From Erythrobacter sp. CCH5-A1 (GTDB lineage Bacteria; Pseudomonadota; Alphaproteobacteria; Sphingomonadales; Sphingomonadaceae), in assembly GCF_001557115.1 (NCBI RefSeq), contig NZ_LSKQ01000218.1:1-32204 (forward strand): DNA of 32,204 nt, read 5' to 3'. Position numbers and translations under genes: made by a program. Within the stretch, counting starts at the first letter, position 1. Every line of letters begins with the position of its first letter. Of this stretch, positions 17,109-24,805 are shown one piece after another. A model generated the notes under the pieces. The model was not told the origin of the DNA. It saw only the letters and a list, made by a program, of their open reading frames with translations, and did no database searches.

Positions 17109-17570
17109 CTAACTTTCACGCAGGCGGAAAACAGGAAGACGGAAGTCCTCACCGATCAATTCGAATTCCACTTCCACCGGAAGGTCGAGCGCTAGGCGCT
17201 CGTGATCGCAACCAATCAGGCGCGTGGCCATGCGTACGCCCTCTTCCAATTCCACCAGCGCCGCCACGAAGGGAATTTCGGCGGCAAAAGCCGGGTGGAG
17301 GGCCTGGTGGGTAACGGTCCAGGAAAACAGCGTGCCCTTGCCACTGCTGCGTTCCCAGGAGAATTCCGGCGAGCCGCACTTTGCGCACATATAGCGCGGC
17401 AGGTGGCGGAAGCAGCCGCAGCCGCCGCAGCGCTGGAAATAGAGATTGCCGTCCTGGCACCGCTTCCAGAATTCCTGCTCAACCGGGTCTTGCGGGCGAG
17501 GTCGCGGTTTGGGCGGCGCGACCTGCGCGGAGGGCCGCATTTTGGGAGGCAGATCGCTCTCGCTGCTCAT
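17109..17570 (-). CDS. DUF35 OB-fold / zinc-ribbon protein, thiolase partner
   Basis: The 153-residue protein has a rubredoxin-like zinc ribbon, C48-x2-C51 and C62-x2-C65 (RCGGCGCF and MCAKCGSP), followed by an OB-fold ([21 protein letters not shown]). DUF35 proteins pair with thiolase-fold or hydratase-type enzymes of acyl-CoA breakdown. In steroid side-chain degradation the DUF35 part of ChsH2 binds the Ltp2 aldolase. Its start overlaps the end of the thiolase-like gene by 4 bp, in keeping with a stable complex. The first 30 residues are proline- and charge-rich and probably flexible. No enzymatic activity of its own is implied. Confidence 0.88.
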   Translation of the reverse strand: MSSESDLPPKMRPSAQVAPPKPRPRPQDPVEQEFWKRCQDGNLYFQRCGGCGCFRHLPRYMCAKCGSPEFSWERSSGKGTLFSWTVTHQALHPAFAAEIPFVAALVELEEGVRMATRLIGCDHERLALDLPVEVEFELIGEDFRLPVFRLRES

Positions 17571-18757
17571 GTAAACCTCCTGAGAATGACAATGCTTCCA
17601 TCGCCAAGGTCACCCCAGCCGGTAACTAGGCCGGTCTGGGCTCCTAGCACCTGGCGCTCGCCGCAGTCGTGACGAAGCTGGCGTACTGCCTCGACCACGT
17701 GGTTGAGTCCCCAGACATGCGCCTCACTGAGCAAGCCGCCATGGGTGTTGATCGGATAGCGGCCACCCAGCTCAATCTGGCCATTGGCTACGAATTCGGC
17801 CTGTGCGCCCGGTTCGCAATAGCCCATCGCTTCCAGTTGCAGCAAAACGACATAGGTAAAGCAGTCGTAAATCTGCAGGAAATCCATGTCCTCGCGCTTG
17901 ACGCCCGCCATGTCGAAAGCGCGCGGGGCAGCATAGCTGAGGCCAATCTTGAAGGGATCGGGCCGCGAAGGGATGTCGTCGGCTGGATAGGGGTGGCCTT
18001 CAGCGGCACCGGCGATGCTGACGGGCACATGGGGCATATCCCTGGCCCGATCCATTCGCGATATGACTACCGCGCAGGCGCCATCGGTTTCAAGGCAGCA
18101 ATCGTAAAGGCGAAAGGGCTCGGATATCCAGCGCGCCGAATGGTAGGTTTCCGCGTCGAGTTCGCGCCCATAGGTAAAGGCGCGCGGATTCAACTGCGCG
18201 TGACGCCGGCAGGCTAGCGCTACCGCTGCCATCGCATCCGCGCCCACGCCGTAAAGCTTCGAGTGGCGGGTCGCCAGCCAAGCATACATCTGCACCGGCA
18301 GGAACACACCATAGGGGATGTAATAGCCCTGGATGGTATTGGTCAGCGTGTTCATGTTCATCGCCCGAGTAGGCGGGGCACCCGGTTTGGGCCTGAGGGC
18401 GGAATAGCCGTTCCAACCGAGCGTAACCAGCACGTGATCGCAAAGCCCGCAGGCGATCGCCATTGCCGCGTTCTGCAGCGCCGTCGTCGGGCTGGCGCCG
18501 CCCATGTGAACTGTGGCCGCGTAGCGCAGCACATCAATGCCGAGATTGGCGGCCATTTCCTCCGAGGTTGTATAGATCGGCGGCGGCACCATGCCGTCGA
18601 TGTCGGAAGGTTTCAGCCCGGCATCCGCGATTGCGCGGCGCGAGGCTTCCAGCATCATGTCCACTGCGGTCCGCTCGGTGCCCTTGACGAATGCGGTTTC
18701 GCCCACACCGGTTATGGCGGCCTTGTTGGCAAAGGGTAAGGTCTGCGAAGCGTTCAT
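17567..18757 (-). CDS. SCP-x/Ltp2-type thiolase-like protein, possible retro-aldolase
   Basis: The 396-residue protein has the thiolase fold order: [14 protein letters not shown] at the start, [18 protein letters not shown] (83-100), [10 protein letters not shown] (225-234) and [14 protein letters not shown] (337-350). The position that holds the nucleophilic Cys in true thiolases reads MGGAS, without Cys. A tyrosine motif IYDCFTYVV (Y297) is present. Ltp2 of cholesterol degradation likewise lacks that Cys and uses tyrosines for retro-aldol cleavage. With a DUF35 partner next door, aldolase-type cleavage of a 3-hydroxyacyl-CoA with a branched carbon is more likely than classical thiolysis. 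The assignment is by motif and context; substrate is unknown. Confidence 0.85.
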   Translation of the reverse strand: MNASQTLPFANKAAITGVGETAFVKGTERTAVDMMLEASRRAIADAGLKPSDIDGMVPPPIYTTSEEMAANLGIDVLRYAATVHMGGASPTTALQNAAMAIACGLCDHVLVTLGWNGYSALRPKPGAPPTRAMNMNTLTNTIQGYYIPYGVFLPVQMYAWLATRHSKLYGVGADAMAAVALACRRHAQLNPRAFTYGRELDAETYHSARWISEPFRLYDCCLETDGACAVVISRMDRARDMPHVPVSIAGAAEGHPYPADDIPSRPDPFKIGLSYAAPRAFDMAGVKREDMDFLQIYDCFTYVVLLQLEAMGYCEPGAQAEFVANGQIELGGRYPINTHGGLLSEAHVWGLNHVVEAVRQLRHDCGERQVLGAQTGLVTGWGDLGDGSIVILRRFT

Positions 18758-18781
18758 ACCGCGTCCCCGTCGTACCGCAAT

Positions 18782-19924
18782 TCAGGAACAGAATCTGGCA
18801 TCGGCCAGCGCCCTTTCGGCCCCTTCGACAAGATCGCGCATGACCTCTGCCGCTGGACGGATCGAGTGGATCAGGCCAATTCCCTGCCCCGCGAAGCCAG
18901 GCATGATATCCTTGCGCTGAGCCTTGATGCCCGAAGCCATGACCGGCCCTGAAATCATCGACTGGTAAGGCATGGGAAGCGGCTCCTTGCCCGCCGCAAC
19001 CCAGGCATCGGCCCATTTGTTGCGGATCATGCGCGCAGGCTTGCCGGTCAACGAGCGGCTAACGACGGTATCTGCATCGCCGCCATCGGTTATTGCTTCC
19101 TTCTGGAACCGTTCAATCCCTGCCTCTTCGGTTGCCAGAAACGCCGTGCCGACCCACGCGCCCAGCGCGCCTAACATCATCGCTGCGGCGACTCCCCGGC
19201 CATCGGAGATTCCACCCGCTCCAATCACGGGAACCCGATCGCCCACCGCATCGACTACCTGCGGAATCAGCGAGAACGTTCCGATTGGGGAGTTGTGCCC
19301 GCCGCCATCGTGGCCCTGCGCCACAATCATGTCGATGCCGGAATCGACCACCTGCTGGGCGTGCTTGACCTTGCCGATCACCGCCATCACCTTGGTGCCA
19401 TTGGAATGAAGGCGGTCCATCCACGGTCCGGGATTGCCGAGGCCGGCGGCATAGACTGGCACCTTTTCCTCGATTACCACTTCCATCTGCGCCTCGAAAA
19501 ACTCCCGCGTGAACAGCTGCAGCCCGCCCTTGCCCATTTCCGGCGTGCCAGCCGCGAGCATGGCCATTGCGGCATCCACTTCGGGCAGATCCTCGCGTTC
19601 CATGAAATCGCGGGTGAACTGCTGATATTCGCCAAGCAGTGCCATCGGGTTTTCGGGCGAGCCGCCGCTCTGCGGTGCCGACCCGCGCCTGACGGAAGCA
19701 GGCAGAAGGGTGTCGACCCCAAATGGCTTGTCGGTCAGTTCGCGGGTCTGGCGGATCCAGCTGCGCAACTGGTTTGGCGAGCAGGCCGCGGCTCCAAGAA
19801 CGCCAAGTCCCCCGGCATTCGATACGGCGGCCGCGAGCGCAGGGACACTTGCCCCACCCATTCCGGCCAGAAGAATCGGGTATTCGATCCCGAGAATTTC
19901 GCAAATGCGGCTCTTGAGTGCCAT
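18782..19924 (-). CDS. Nitronate monooxygenase / 2-nitropropane dioxygenase-like flavoprotein
   Basis: The protein (380 aa from the ATG at 19924) is an FMN-binding TIM barrel of the nitronate monooxygenase / FabK-like family. It starts with RICEILGIEYPILLAGMGGA and has IVAQGHDGGGHNSPIGTFSLI, holding the GG-H motif near the active site. Phosphate-binding strands follow as VIGAGGISDGRGVAAAMMLGALGAWVGTAFL. The start is chosen because GGAGAGAG stands 8 nt upstream and the family begins there; the longer open frame has no such support. Members inside acyl-CoA degradation operons are common and their role is rarely shown. Action as an enoyl-CoA reductase or a flavin-dependent oxidase is possible. 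Its gene lies 24 bp upstream of the thiolase-like gene. Confidence 0.86.
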   Translation of the reverse strand: MALKSRICEILGIEYPILLAGMGGASVPALAAAVSNAGGLGVLGAAACSPNQLRSWIRQTRELTDKPFGVDTLLPASVRRGSAPQSGGSPENPMALLGEYQQFTRDFMEREDLPEVDAAMAMLAAGTPEMGKGGLQLFTREFFEAQMEVVIEEKVPVYAAGLGNPGPWMDRLHSNGTKVMAVIGKVKHAQQVVDSGIDMIVAQGHDGGGHNSPIGTFSLIPQVVDAVGDRVPVIGAGGISDGRGVAAAMMLGALGAWVGTAFLATEEAGIERFQKEAITDGGDADTVVSRSLTGKPARMIRNKWADAWVAAGKEPLPMPYQSMISGPVMASGIKAQRKDIMPGFAGQGIGLIHSIRPAAEVMRDLVEGAERALADARFCS

Positions 19925-19968
19925 CGTAATACTCTCTCCATTCTGCGCCACCCACCGGCGCCCGTTTT

Positions 19969-20709
19969 TTACGTCTGCCCCCACCTGACCTTCTGGGACA
20001 CAAGCTCGGGGCTTCTTTCTGCGAGATAGGAGGCGGAGCCCGCCACGAGACGCGCCATCGCCTGCCGCGCTCCTTCGGCGTCGCCCTTGCGCACGGCTTC
20101 AAGGACGCGGCGCAAGAAACGCAACTGGACCGCACGCTCTTGCGCCGAATACCCCAGCGAGAGCGAAAATTCGCGGGTAAGCATGTGCAACGCGGAAGTC
20201 AGAAGGCCGAAAAGCGGATTGCCGCTGGCCCAGCCGAGCATATCGTGAAAACGGCGATTCAGTTCTTCGAACTGGCTGCTGGCTTCGTTCCGCTCCAGCT
20301 CTTTGAGGCAATCGGCAAGTGCGCTCAGGTCACCCGTGGTGGCGCGCTGGGCGGCATAGGCTGCAACATCCGCCGCAATCGTTTCGCGCAATTCGAGCAG
20401 GCCTCGCAAGTCCGCCTCCATGAAATGCAGGATCAGCGAGAGGCTGTTTGCGAAATCGCCGGTCTGCGGGCGTGCGACCACCGGTCCGCCACCGCGACCA
20501 AGTTGAAGATGGATCACACCCTGCAGTTCAAGAAAGCGGAGAGCTTCGCGCAAAGTTGCTCTGGCGACATCGTATCGCGCAAGCATTTCGTCCTCGCGGG
20601 CCAACCTGTCGCCCGCAACATGCGCCCCGGCTTCGATATCGCGTACAATGTCCTGCGCAAGCGTGAGCGCACGCTTGGCTTTCCTGGAATCATCGACCTT
20701 CGGTTGCAT
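19969..20709 (-). CDS. GntR-family regulator (FadR/FCD type)
   Basis: The 246-residue protein has an N-terminal winged helix (LAREDEMLARYDVARATLRE, then FLELQGVIHLQLGRGGGPVV) and an all-helical FCD-type ligand domain. The usual FCD metal ligands are incomplete: an early FHDML His is present, but the later positions read FLRRVLEAVRKGD and AMARLVAG, without the expected His residues. An acyl-CoA or organic-acid effector without metal is therefore possible. The ATG at 20709 is chosen over upstream starts since it begins MQPKVDD just ahead of the DNA-binding domain and follows AAGGAG (spacing about 12). It is the first gene of the minus-strand block and is divergent from CYP153. Confidence 0.88.
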   Translation of the reverse strand: MQPKVDDSRKAKRALTLAQDIVRDIEAGAHVAGDRLAREDEMLARYDVARATLREALRFLELQGVIHLQLGRGGGPVVARPQTGDFANSLSLILHFMEADLRGLLELRETIAADVAAYAAQRATTGDLSALADCLKELERNEASSQFEELNRRFHDMLGWASGNPLFGLLTSALHMLTREFSLSLGYSAQERAVQLRFLRRVLEAVRKGDAEGARQAMARLVAGSASYLAERSPELVSQKVRWGQT

Positions 20710-20736
20710 CTCTGGGAATCGCTCCTTCGATAAAAC

Positions 20737-20744
20737 CTTATAAG
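20737..20744. promoter_or_regulatory. Candidate GntR operator, copy 1
   Basis: The 8-bp palindrome CTTATAAG sits in the context ACCTTATAAGAATTTAT, 28 bp upstream of the GntR start. A second copy lies 76 bp away. Shared flanking bases (CCTTATAAG plus TTTAT close by) suggest a specific site. Assignment to the GntR protein is by position only. Confidence 0.55.
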
Positions 20745-20812
20745 AATTTATCGGATGATATGTCCAGCGTCTGTCTATGAAGTTTGCCGTGCGACCAAGT
20801 TTTGTAATAACC

Positions 20813-20820
20813 CTTATAAG
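20813..20820. promoter_or_regulatory. Candidate GntR operator, copy 2
   Basis: The second CTTATAAG palindrome, in the context CCCTTATAAGCTTTAT, lies 80 bp before the CYP153 start. With copy 1 it brackets the middle of the divergent gap, so one regulator could control both directions. Confidence 0.55.
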
Positions 20821-20899
20821 CTTTATTGACCACGCCTTGAGAAACATTTACGTTTTTGAACGCGAGGCGAGTCTGCTCGCCTGAGATGGAGGACAAGAC

Positions 20900-22162
20900 A
20901 TGGGCATCGACACGATGGAGCTGGATACTGCCGGAAAAGTCGCAGCCATTCCGATCGACGAAATTGATGTCGCACGGCCGAGTCTTTTTCAGCAGGACAC
21001 GATCGGCCTGTATTTCGAACGGCTGCGCAGAGAGGCGCCAGTCCATTACTGCCGTGAAAGCTATGTTGGGCCTTACTGGTCGATCACCAAGTTCGACGAC
21101 ATCATGGCTGTCGACACCAACCACAAAGTCTTTTCGTCGGAGGCAAAGCTCGGCGGTATCGCCATTCAGGACATGCATTCGGTGGAAGGTGCGCTCGAAC
21201 TTGAAATGTTCATCGCTATGGATCCTCCAAAGCACGATCAGCAACGCAAGGCCGTCACCCCCGCTGTAGCGCCGTCCAACTTGCTGTTGCTCGAACCGAC
21301 AATCCGCGAACGAGCATGTCAGATTCTCGATGATTTGCCGATAGGAGAGGAATTTGATTGGGTTGACAAGGTCTCGGTTGAATTGACCACGATGACTCTT
21401 GCCACCCTATTCGATTTCCCGTGGGAAGAACGCCGCAAGCTCACGCGCTGGTCTGACGTCACCACCGCCGCTCCTGAAACCGGCATCGTCGAATCGTACG
21501 ACGCGAGGCGTGAAGAACTCATCGAGTGCGCGATGTATTTCAAAGGCCTGTGGGAGCAGCGCATCAACGAAGAACCGAAGAACGATCTGATTTCCATAAT
21601 GGCGCATTCCCCGGCGACACGGGATATGCCCTTCCTTGAATTTTTGGGCAATCTCCTTCTGCTGATCGTGGGTGGCAACGACACCACGCGCAATTCGATA
21701 AGCGGTGGTGTGCTGGCGCTCAATCAGAACCCCGATGAATATCGCAAACTGAATGACGACCCTTCGTTGATCGCCAGCATGGTGCCGGAAATCATCCGGT
21801 GGCAGACGCCGCTGACTCACATGCGCCGCACCGCGCTTCAGGATTGGGAGATCGGCGGCAAGCAGATCAAGAAGGGCGACAAGGTCGTGATGTGGTACCT
21901 GTCGGGTAACCGCGACGACACGGTTATCGAACAGGCCGACCGCTTCATCATTGACCGCAAGAATCCGCGCCATCACCTGTCATTCGGTTATGGCATCCAC
22001 CGCTGCATGGGCAACAGGCTGGCTGAACTGCAGTTGCGGATCATCTGGGAAGAGATTCACAAGCGGTTCGCTAAGGTCGAAGTGACCGGCGAGCCCGAGC
22101 GCCTTTTCTCAAACCTTGTGCGCGGGATCACGAAGCTGCCGGTGCGGCTGCACGCGCGCTGA
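20900..22162 (+). CDS. CYP153A: Cytochrome P450 of the CYP153 family (alkane hydroxylase)
   Basis: This soluble P450 hydroxylates the terminal carbon of medium-chain alkanes or positions on alicyclic hydrocarbons. The 420-residue sequence carries the I-helix motif VGGNDTTRNSISGG (257-270), ExxR as EIIR (297-300) and the heme loop FGYGIHRCMGNRLAE with C369 as the iron ligand. Stretches such as MDPPKHDQQRKAV, LATLFDFPWEERRKLTRWSD and NLLLLIVGGNDTTRNS are CYP153 hallmarks recognised from memory. The ATG at 20900 follows GGAGG with 7-nt spacing. A ferredoxin gene starts 29 bp after its stop. Electron supply also needs a ferredoxin reductase, which is not in the window. Subfamily A is likely but needs an alignment. 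Confidence 0.93.
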   Translation: MGIDTMELDTAGKVAAIPIDEIDVARPSLFQQDTIGLYFERLRREAPVHYCRESYVGPYWSITKFDDIMAVDTNHKVFSSEAKLGGIAIQDMHSVEGALELEMFIAMDPPKHDQQRKAVTPAVAPSNLLLLEPTIRERACQILDDLPIGEEFDWVDKVSVELTTMTLATLFDFPWEERRKLTRWSDVTTAAPETGIVESYDARREELIECAMYFKGLWEQRINEEPKNDLISIMAHSPATRDMPFLEFLGNLLLLIVGGNDTTRNSISGGVLALNQNPDEYRKLNDDPSLIASMVPEIIRWQTPLTHMRRTALQDWEIGGKQIKKGDKVVMWYLSGNRDDTVIEQADRFIIDRKNPRHHLSFGYGIHRCMGNRLAELQLRIIWEEIHKRFAKVEVTGEPERLFSNLVRGITKLPVRLHAR

Positions 22163-22191
22163 TTTGCTGAAGCAGAAATACGGAGTTTATG

Positions 22192-22518
22192 ATGGTCAAA
22201 GTGACGTTCGTATCCAGCGATGGAACGCGGCGGGAAGTCGAAACTGCTGAGGGCGAAACCGCACGCGAGGCGGCGCTCTTCAATGATGTACCGGGCATCG
22301 ACGGCGATTGCGGCGGTGTCTGTGCCTGTGCGACCTGCCATGTCCATGTCGATCCGGCCTGGATCGACACGGTTGGTCGTCTGAAGGAAGGCGAAGCGGA
22401 GGCCGAACTCCTGCAGTTTGCAGAAGGGGCCAACGAATACAGTCGCCTCGCCTGCCAGATCCCAATGGAGGCTGCAATGGAAGGTTTAGTTTTGCACGTT
22501 CCTGCGCAGCAATACTAA
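22192..22518 (+). CDS. [2Fe-2S] ferredoxin, P450 redox partner
   Basis: This 108-residue ferredoxin carries the four cluster cysteines C40, C46, C49 and C88 (CGGVCACATC, then RLACQIP), the adrenodoxin/putidaredoxin spacing C-x5-C-x2-C. It should pass electrons to CYP153. An ATG three bases earlier (22189) is possible, but GGAG at 22182-22185 is better spaced (6 nt) to the ATG at 22192. The gene lies directly after CYP153 and is probably co-transcribed. Confidence 0.93.
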   Translation: MVKVTFVSSDGTRREVETAEGETAREAALFNDVPGIDGDCGGVCACATCHVHVDPAWIDTVGRLKEGEAEAELLQFAEGANEYSRLACQIPMEAAMEGLVLHVPAQQY

Positions 22519-22585
22519 CCAGCCAGAGCGCGGCCTTGTAGTCCGTCTGGGGAACCACGAATTCAGCTTTTTCACGGAGGTTTCC

Positions 22586-23031
22586 GTGCCAACTCAGCTA
22601 GAACCAGATGCCCAGGCGAGCGAAGACGCATTTCGCACCGAAATGCGCCAATTCCTCGCCGCCAATTTTCCTGACGAACTCAGGGGCACGGGCAATTTGC
22701 TAGCCGGGCTCGAGGGTCCGACCAACGAGACCCCTGTGCAGAAGAAATGGCGAGAAGCCGTGGCCGGGCGTGGTTGGGGTACACCGACCTGGCCCAAAGA
22801 ATATGGCATCGGCGGACTGACCATAGGCCAGGCCAGGGTCATCGAGCACGAGTTCGCCAACGTCGGTGCCTCCAATCCGATCGGCGGAATGGGTGTGATG
22901 ATGTTCGGCCCGACCCTGCTCGAATACGGCGACGAAAAGCAGAAGCTGGAGCATATCCCGCCAATCTGCCGTGGCGAAATTCGCTGGTGTCAGGATTACT
23001 CGAAGCCAGTGCCGGATCAGACCTAGCATCG
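22586..23031 (+). pseudogene. Acyl-CoA dehydrogenase, broken N-terminal fragment
   Basis: The sequence starts with GTG behind GGAGG and encodes a normal N-terminal domain (FRTEMRQFLAANFPDELRG, WGTPTWPKEYGIGGLTIGQA, FGPTLLEYGDEKQKLEHIPP, then IRWCQDYSKP). At about 23009 one base is missing; the next frame continues the family motif as GAGSDLAS. Similarity then stops abruptly near 23031. The FAD- and substrate-binding domains that should follow, about 250 residues, are gone, and the next 195 bases match nothing recognisable. It is a third dehydrogenase of the CYP153 arm, lost by frameshift and deletion. Its start and position after the ferredoxin show it was once part of that operon. Confidence 0.85.
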
Positions 23032-23226
23032 CCTCAGCAACCGGGTGGCTGTTCATCGCCTCGATCCAACTCCTCGTCAGCCGGAGCGCAAGATTATCAA
23101 ATCACTCCGGTTAATTTTGAATCAGACTCTGAGGCAAGCTGGGGGTCGTCGAGCTACCTCAGGGACCGTTTTGCCCAGCTATCCGGCTACTAAGGACAAA
23201 GGTTCCTCGCCGCTGGCAGCTTGCTC

Positions 23227-23997
23227 TCAGCCCATGATTTCGTGGGCTGGGCCGTATCCGGCATCAGCTGGGATCGTAAGGACGTTTTTGCCGTCTCGCT
23301 GAATGATTTCCGGCAGAACCGTTACGATATCGCGGGCTTCAGCCTGCGCGACGCAGTCTTCTGCGCTTGCGGCTTTGGCCAGCAATAGCAAGTTCAAGCG
23401 CGTAGGAAAGATAATGGTTCGCTCGCCAGTTGCTTCCATGTCTAACGCCTTGCGCGGCGAAAGCCATTCCGCATCGACGGTTTCGTATCCATCGCATGCG
23501 GCAATCTGGCGTTCGGGCGCGCGAACGACGAAGAAATGGGTGTCGAAGCGCTTGTGCATGAAGGTGGGCGTTATCCACCTTGCGAATATGCTGAGCTGAT
23601 CGAGGCGCAATTGCACACCGGCCTCGCGAACGACGTCAAGAAATTCGCGCTCGCCTCGCTCCACCGCTTTGCGGCTTTCAATATCACATGTATTCTCAAA
23701 CGCGCCGCCGTCACGATGATCAGCCAGCAAAATCCCGGCTTCCTCGTACGCTTCGCGGATCGCGGCGATCCGCAAAGTGCGCTGCGTAGCGTCAAAAGTG
23801 CTCCAGCCCCTGCAATGATCGGCCCATTCAAGAATTTCATCTCCAACCGAAGGCTTCCCTCCGGGAAACACCAGCGCGCCGGAGGCGAAATCGATCTGGT
23901 GATGGCGTTTGACCATCAGGACCTGAAACTCCGGCAGGTCGCGAAGTAAGAGCATGGTGGCCGCGGGGACCGGATCAACGGGCTTCGGCATGGTCAT
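23227..23997 (-). CDS. NUDIX hydrolase (NUDT7/NUDT19-like)
   Basis: The 256-residue protein has a NUDIX motif in which the start (VFPGGKPSVGDEI) is separated from the rest (AAIREAYEEAGILL, REAYEEAG at 81-88) by an insertion of roughly 25 residues. Such an extended box is seen in the NUDT19 branch that acts on CoA and acyl-CoA. Cleaving CoA derivatives would suit the acyl-CoA genes beside it, but this is inference. The ATG at 23997 is preferred to the GTG at 24000: GGAG stands 6 nt before it. It is convergent with the broken dehydrogenase and separated from the transfer genes by a non-coding gap. Confidence 0.88.
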   Translation of the reverse strand: MTMPKPVDPVPAATMLLLRDLPEFQVLMVKRHHQIDFASGALVFPGGKPSVGDEILEWADHCRGWSTFDATQRTLRIAAIREAYEEAGILLADHRDGGAFENTCDIESRKAVERGEREFLDVVREAGVQLRLDQLSIFARWITPTFMHKRFDTHFFVVRAPERQIAACDGYETVDAEWLSPRKALDMEATGERTIIFPTRLNLLLLAKAASAEDCVAQAEARDIVTVLPEIIQRDGKNVLTIPADAGYGPAHEIMG

Positions 23998-24000
23998 CAC

Positions 24001-24363
24001 GTTCTCCAGTAGTCTAGGCTCGGACCCGCACGAATTATTCGATAGATAGGCTATAATTTAACCCAAATGACCAACCCGGCAAGTGCCGACGCAAAACCGG
24101 ACATCAACTAGGGTCAGGATCTGTAATTGCATTGCTAGGCGGTGCCGATCCCTTGAAGGTTTCATGGATCTGTCCTCACTGGCCGAGCCCGGTGCTGGTC
24201 GTGCTGTATCGGGTCTCACAGAGGCGAAAGTTGCATTGACTCGAAGCAGGTTTGGGAGCCCATCTGACCACCTTCGCAGATCGTTCGTCCCTGCGTTCCC
24301 TCTCGGGACACCGCCCTCGGATTAGCTTTGACGCCTCACCGCTGGCAAACAGGGTCTTCGTAG
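24001..24363. other. Non-coding gap between the NUDIX gene and the transfer module
   Basis: No convincing gene is present. CTAGGGTCAGGATCTG (from 24108) resembles CTAGGCTCAGGGCC at 7953, the start of the IS5-type fragment, so it may be a solo IS end. A small palindrome, CGAAT-T-ATTCG, lies at 24031-24041 upstream of the NUDIX gene. The remainder holds only short frames without ribosome-binding sites or family motifs. Confidence 0.4.
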
Positions 24364-24374
24364 TCAAATGCCAT
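24336..24374 (-). pseudogene. Short start-plus-stop gene remnant after the membrane protein
   Basis: On the minus strand a strong AGGAGGGAGAAAAG precedes an ATG at 24374, which opens MAFDYEDPVCQR and then stops at TGA after 12 codons. The site looks like a real translation start, so the gene behind it may have been cut or frameshifted. No longer family match is recognised. Very tentative. Confidence 0.2.
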
Positions 24375-24795
24375 GTCTTTTCTCCCTCCTGATGATGATG
24401 TTGACGGCCCCTTTCAGGGGCTTTGCCGGACCCCTGTGCAGCGGGACAAAGGCATCGGCGCACTGTTCACTGGGAGGAGCCACCCGCTTCGCTATCAGCC
24501 TCAGAAAAGCGGCCGCGATCGTGCCCACCAGCACGGCGACAAGGATCATCAGACCTATGGCCACCAACTCGGCGGCCATTTTCTGGTTATCGAGGGCGGC
24601 TCGCAGCTCGGCGCATCCCTGAACCCCGTGCATATTGAGGTCGCAAACCACAAAGCTGTCCCCGCCAGCGGCACGCGCGATCTCGGAGAGTCCTGCCTCG
24701 TTCACCAGATTGGTCAGAGTCAGCTGCTGCGTAAGGTGAATCTCGAAGGTGTCTGAAGGCGGCGTGTCCGCTGTGGCATGGCCCATTTGTGTCAC
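24364..24795 (-). CDS. Small membrane protein downstream of the relaxase
   Basis: This 143-residue protein is not recognised by name. One strong transmembrane segment is visible around residues 73-100 (AAELVAIGLMILVAVLVGTI). It is preceded by a soluble part and followed by a basic tail (LRLIAKRV and, at the end, IIIRREKRHGI). The start is GTG at 24795 behind AGGAGG with 6-nt spacing, 10 bp after the relaxase stop, so it belongs to the transfer operon. A role in mating or entry exclusion is possible but nothing in the sequence shows it. Whether it is conserved in other transfer modules needs a search. Confidence 0.6.
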   Translation of the reverse strand: MTQMGHATADTPPSDTFEIHLTQQLTLTNLVNEAGLSEIARAAGGDSFVVCDLNMHGVQGCAELRAALDNQKMAAELVAIGLMILVAVLVGTIAAAFLRLIAKRVAPPSEQCADAFVPLHRGPAKPLKGAVNIIIRREKRHGI

Positions 24796-24805
24796 GATCT
24801 TCCTC

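Noticed and set aside
24083..24325. Short plus-strand gene in the gap before the transfer module
   Set aside because: It has no ribosome-binding site, an Arg/Ser-rich random composition and starts beside a possible IS end.
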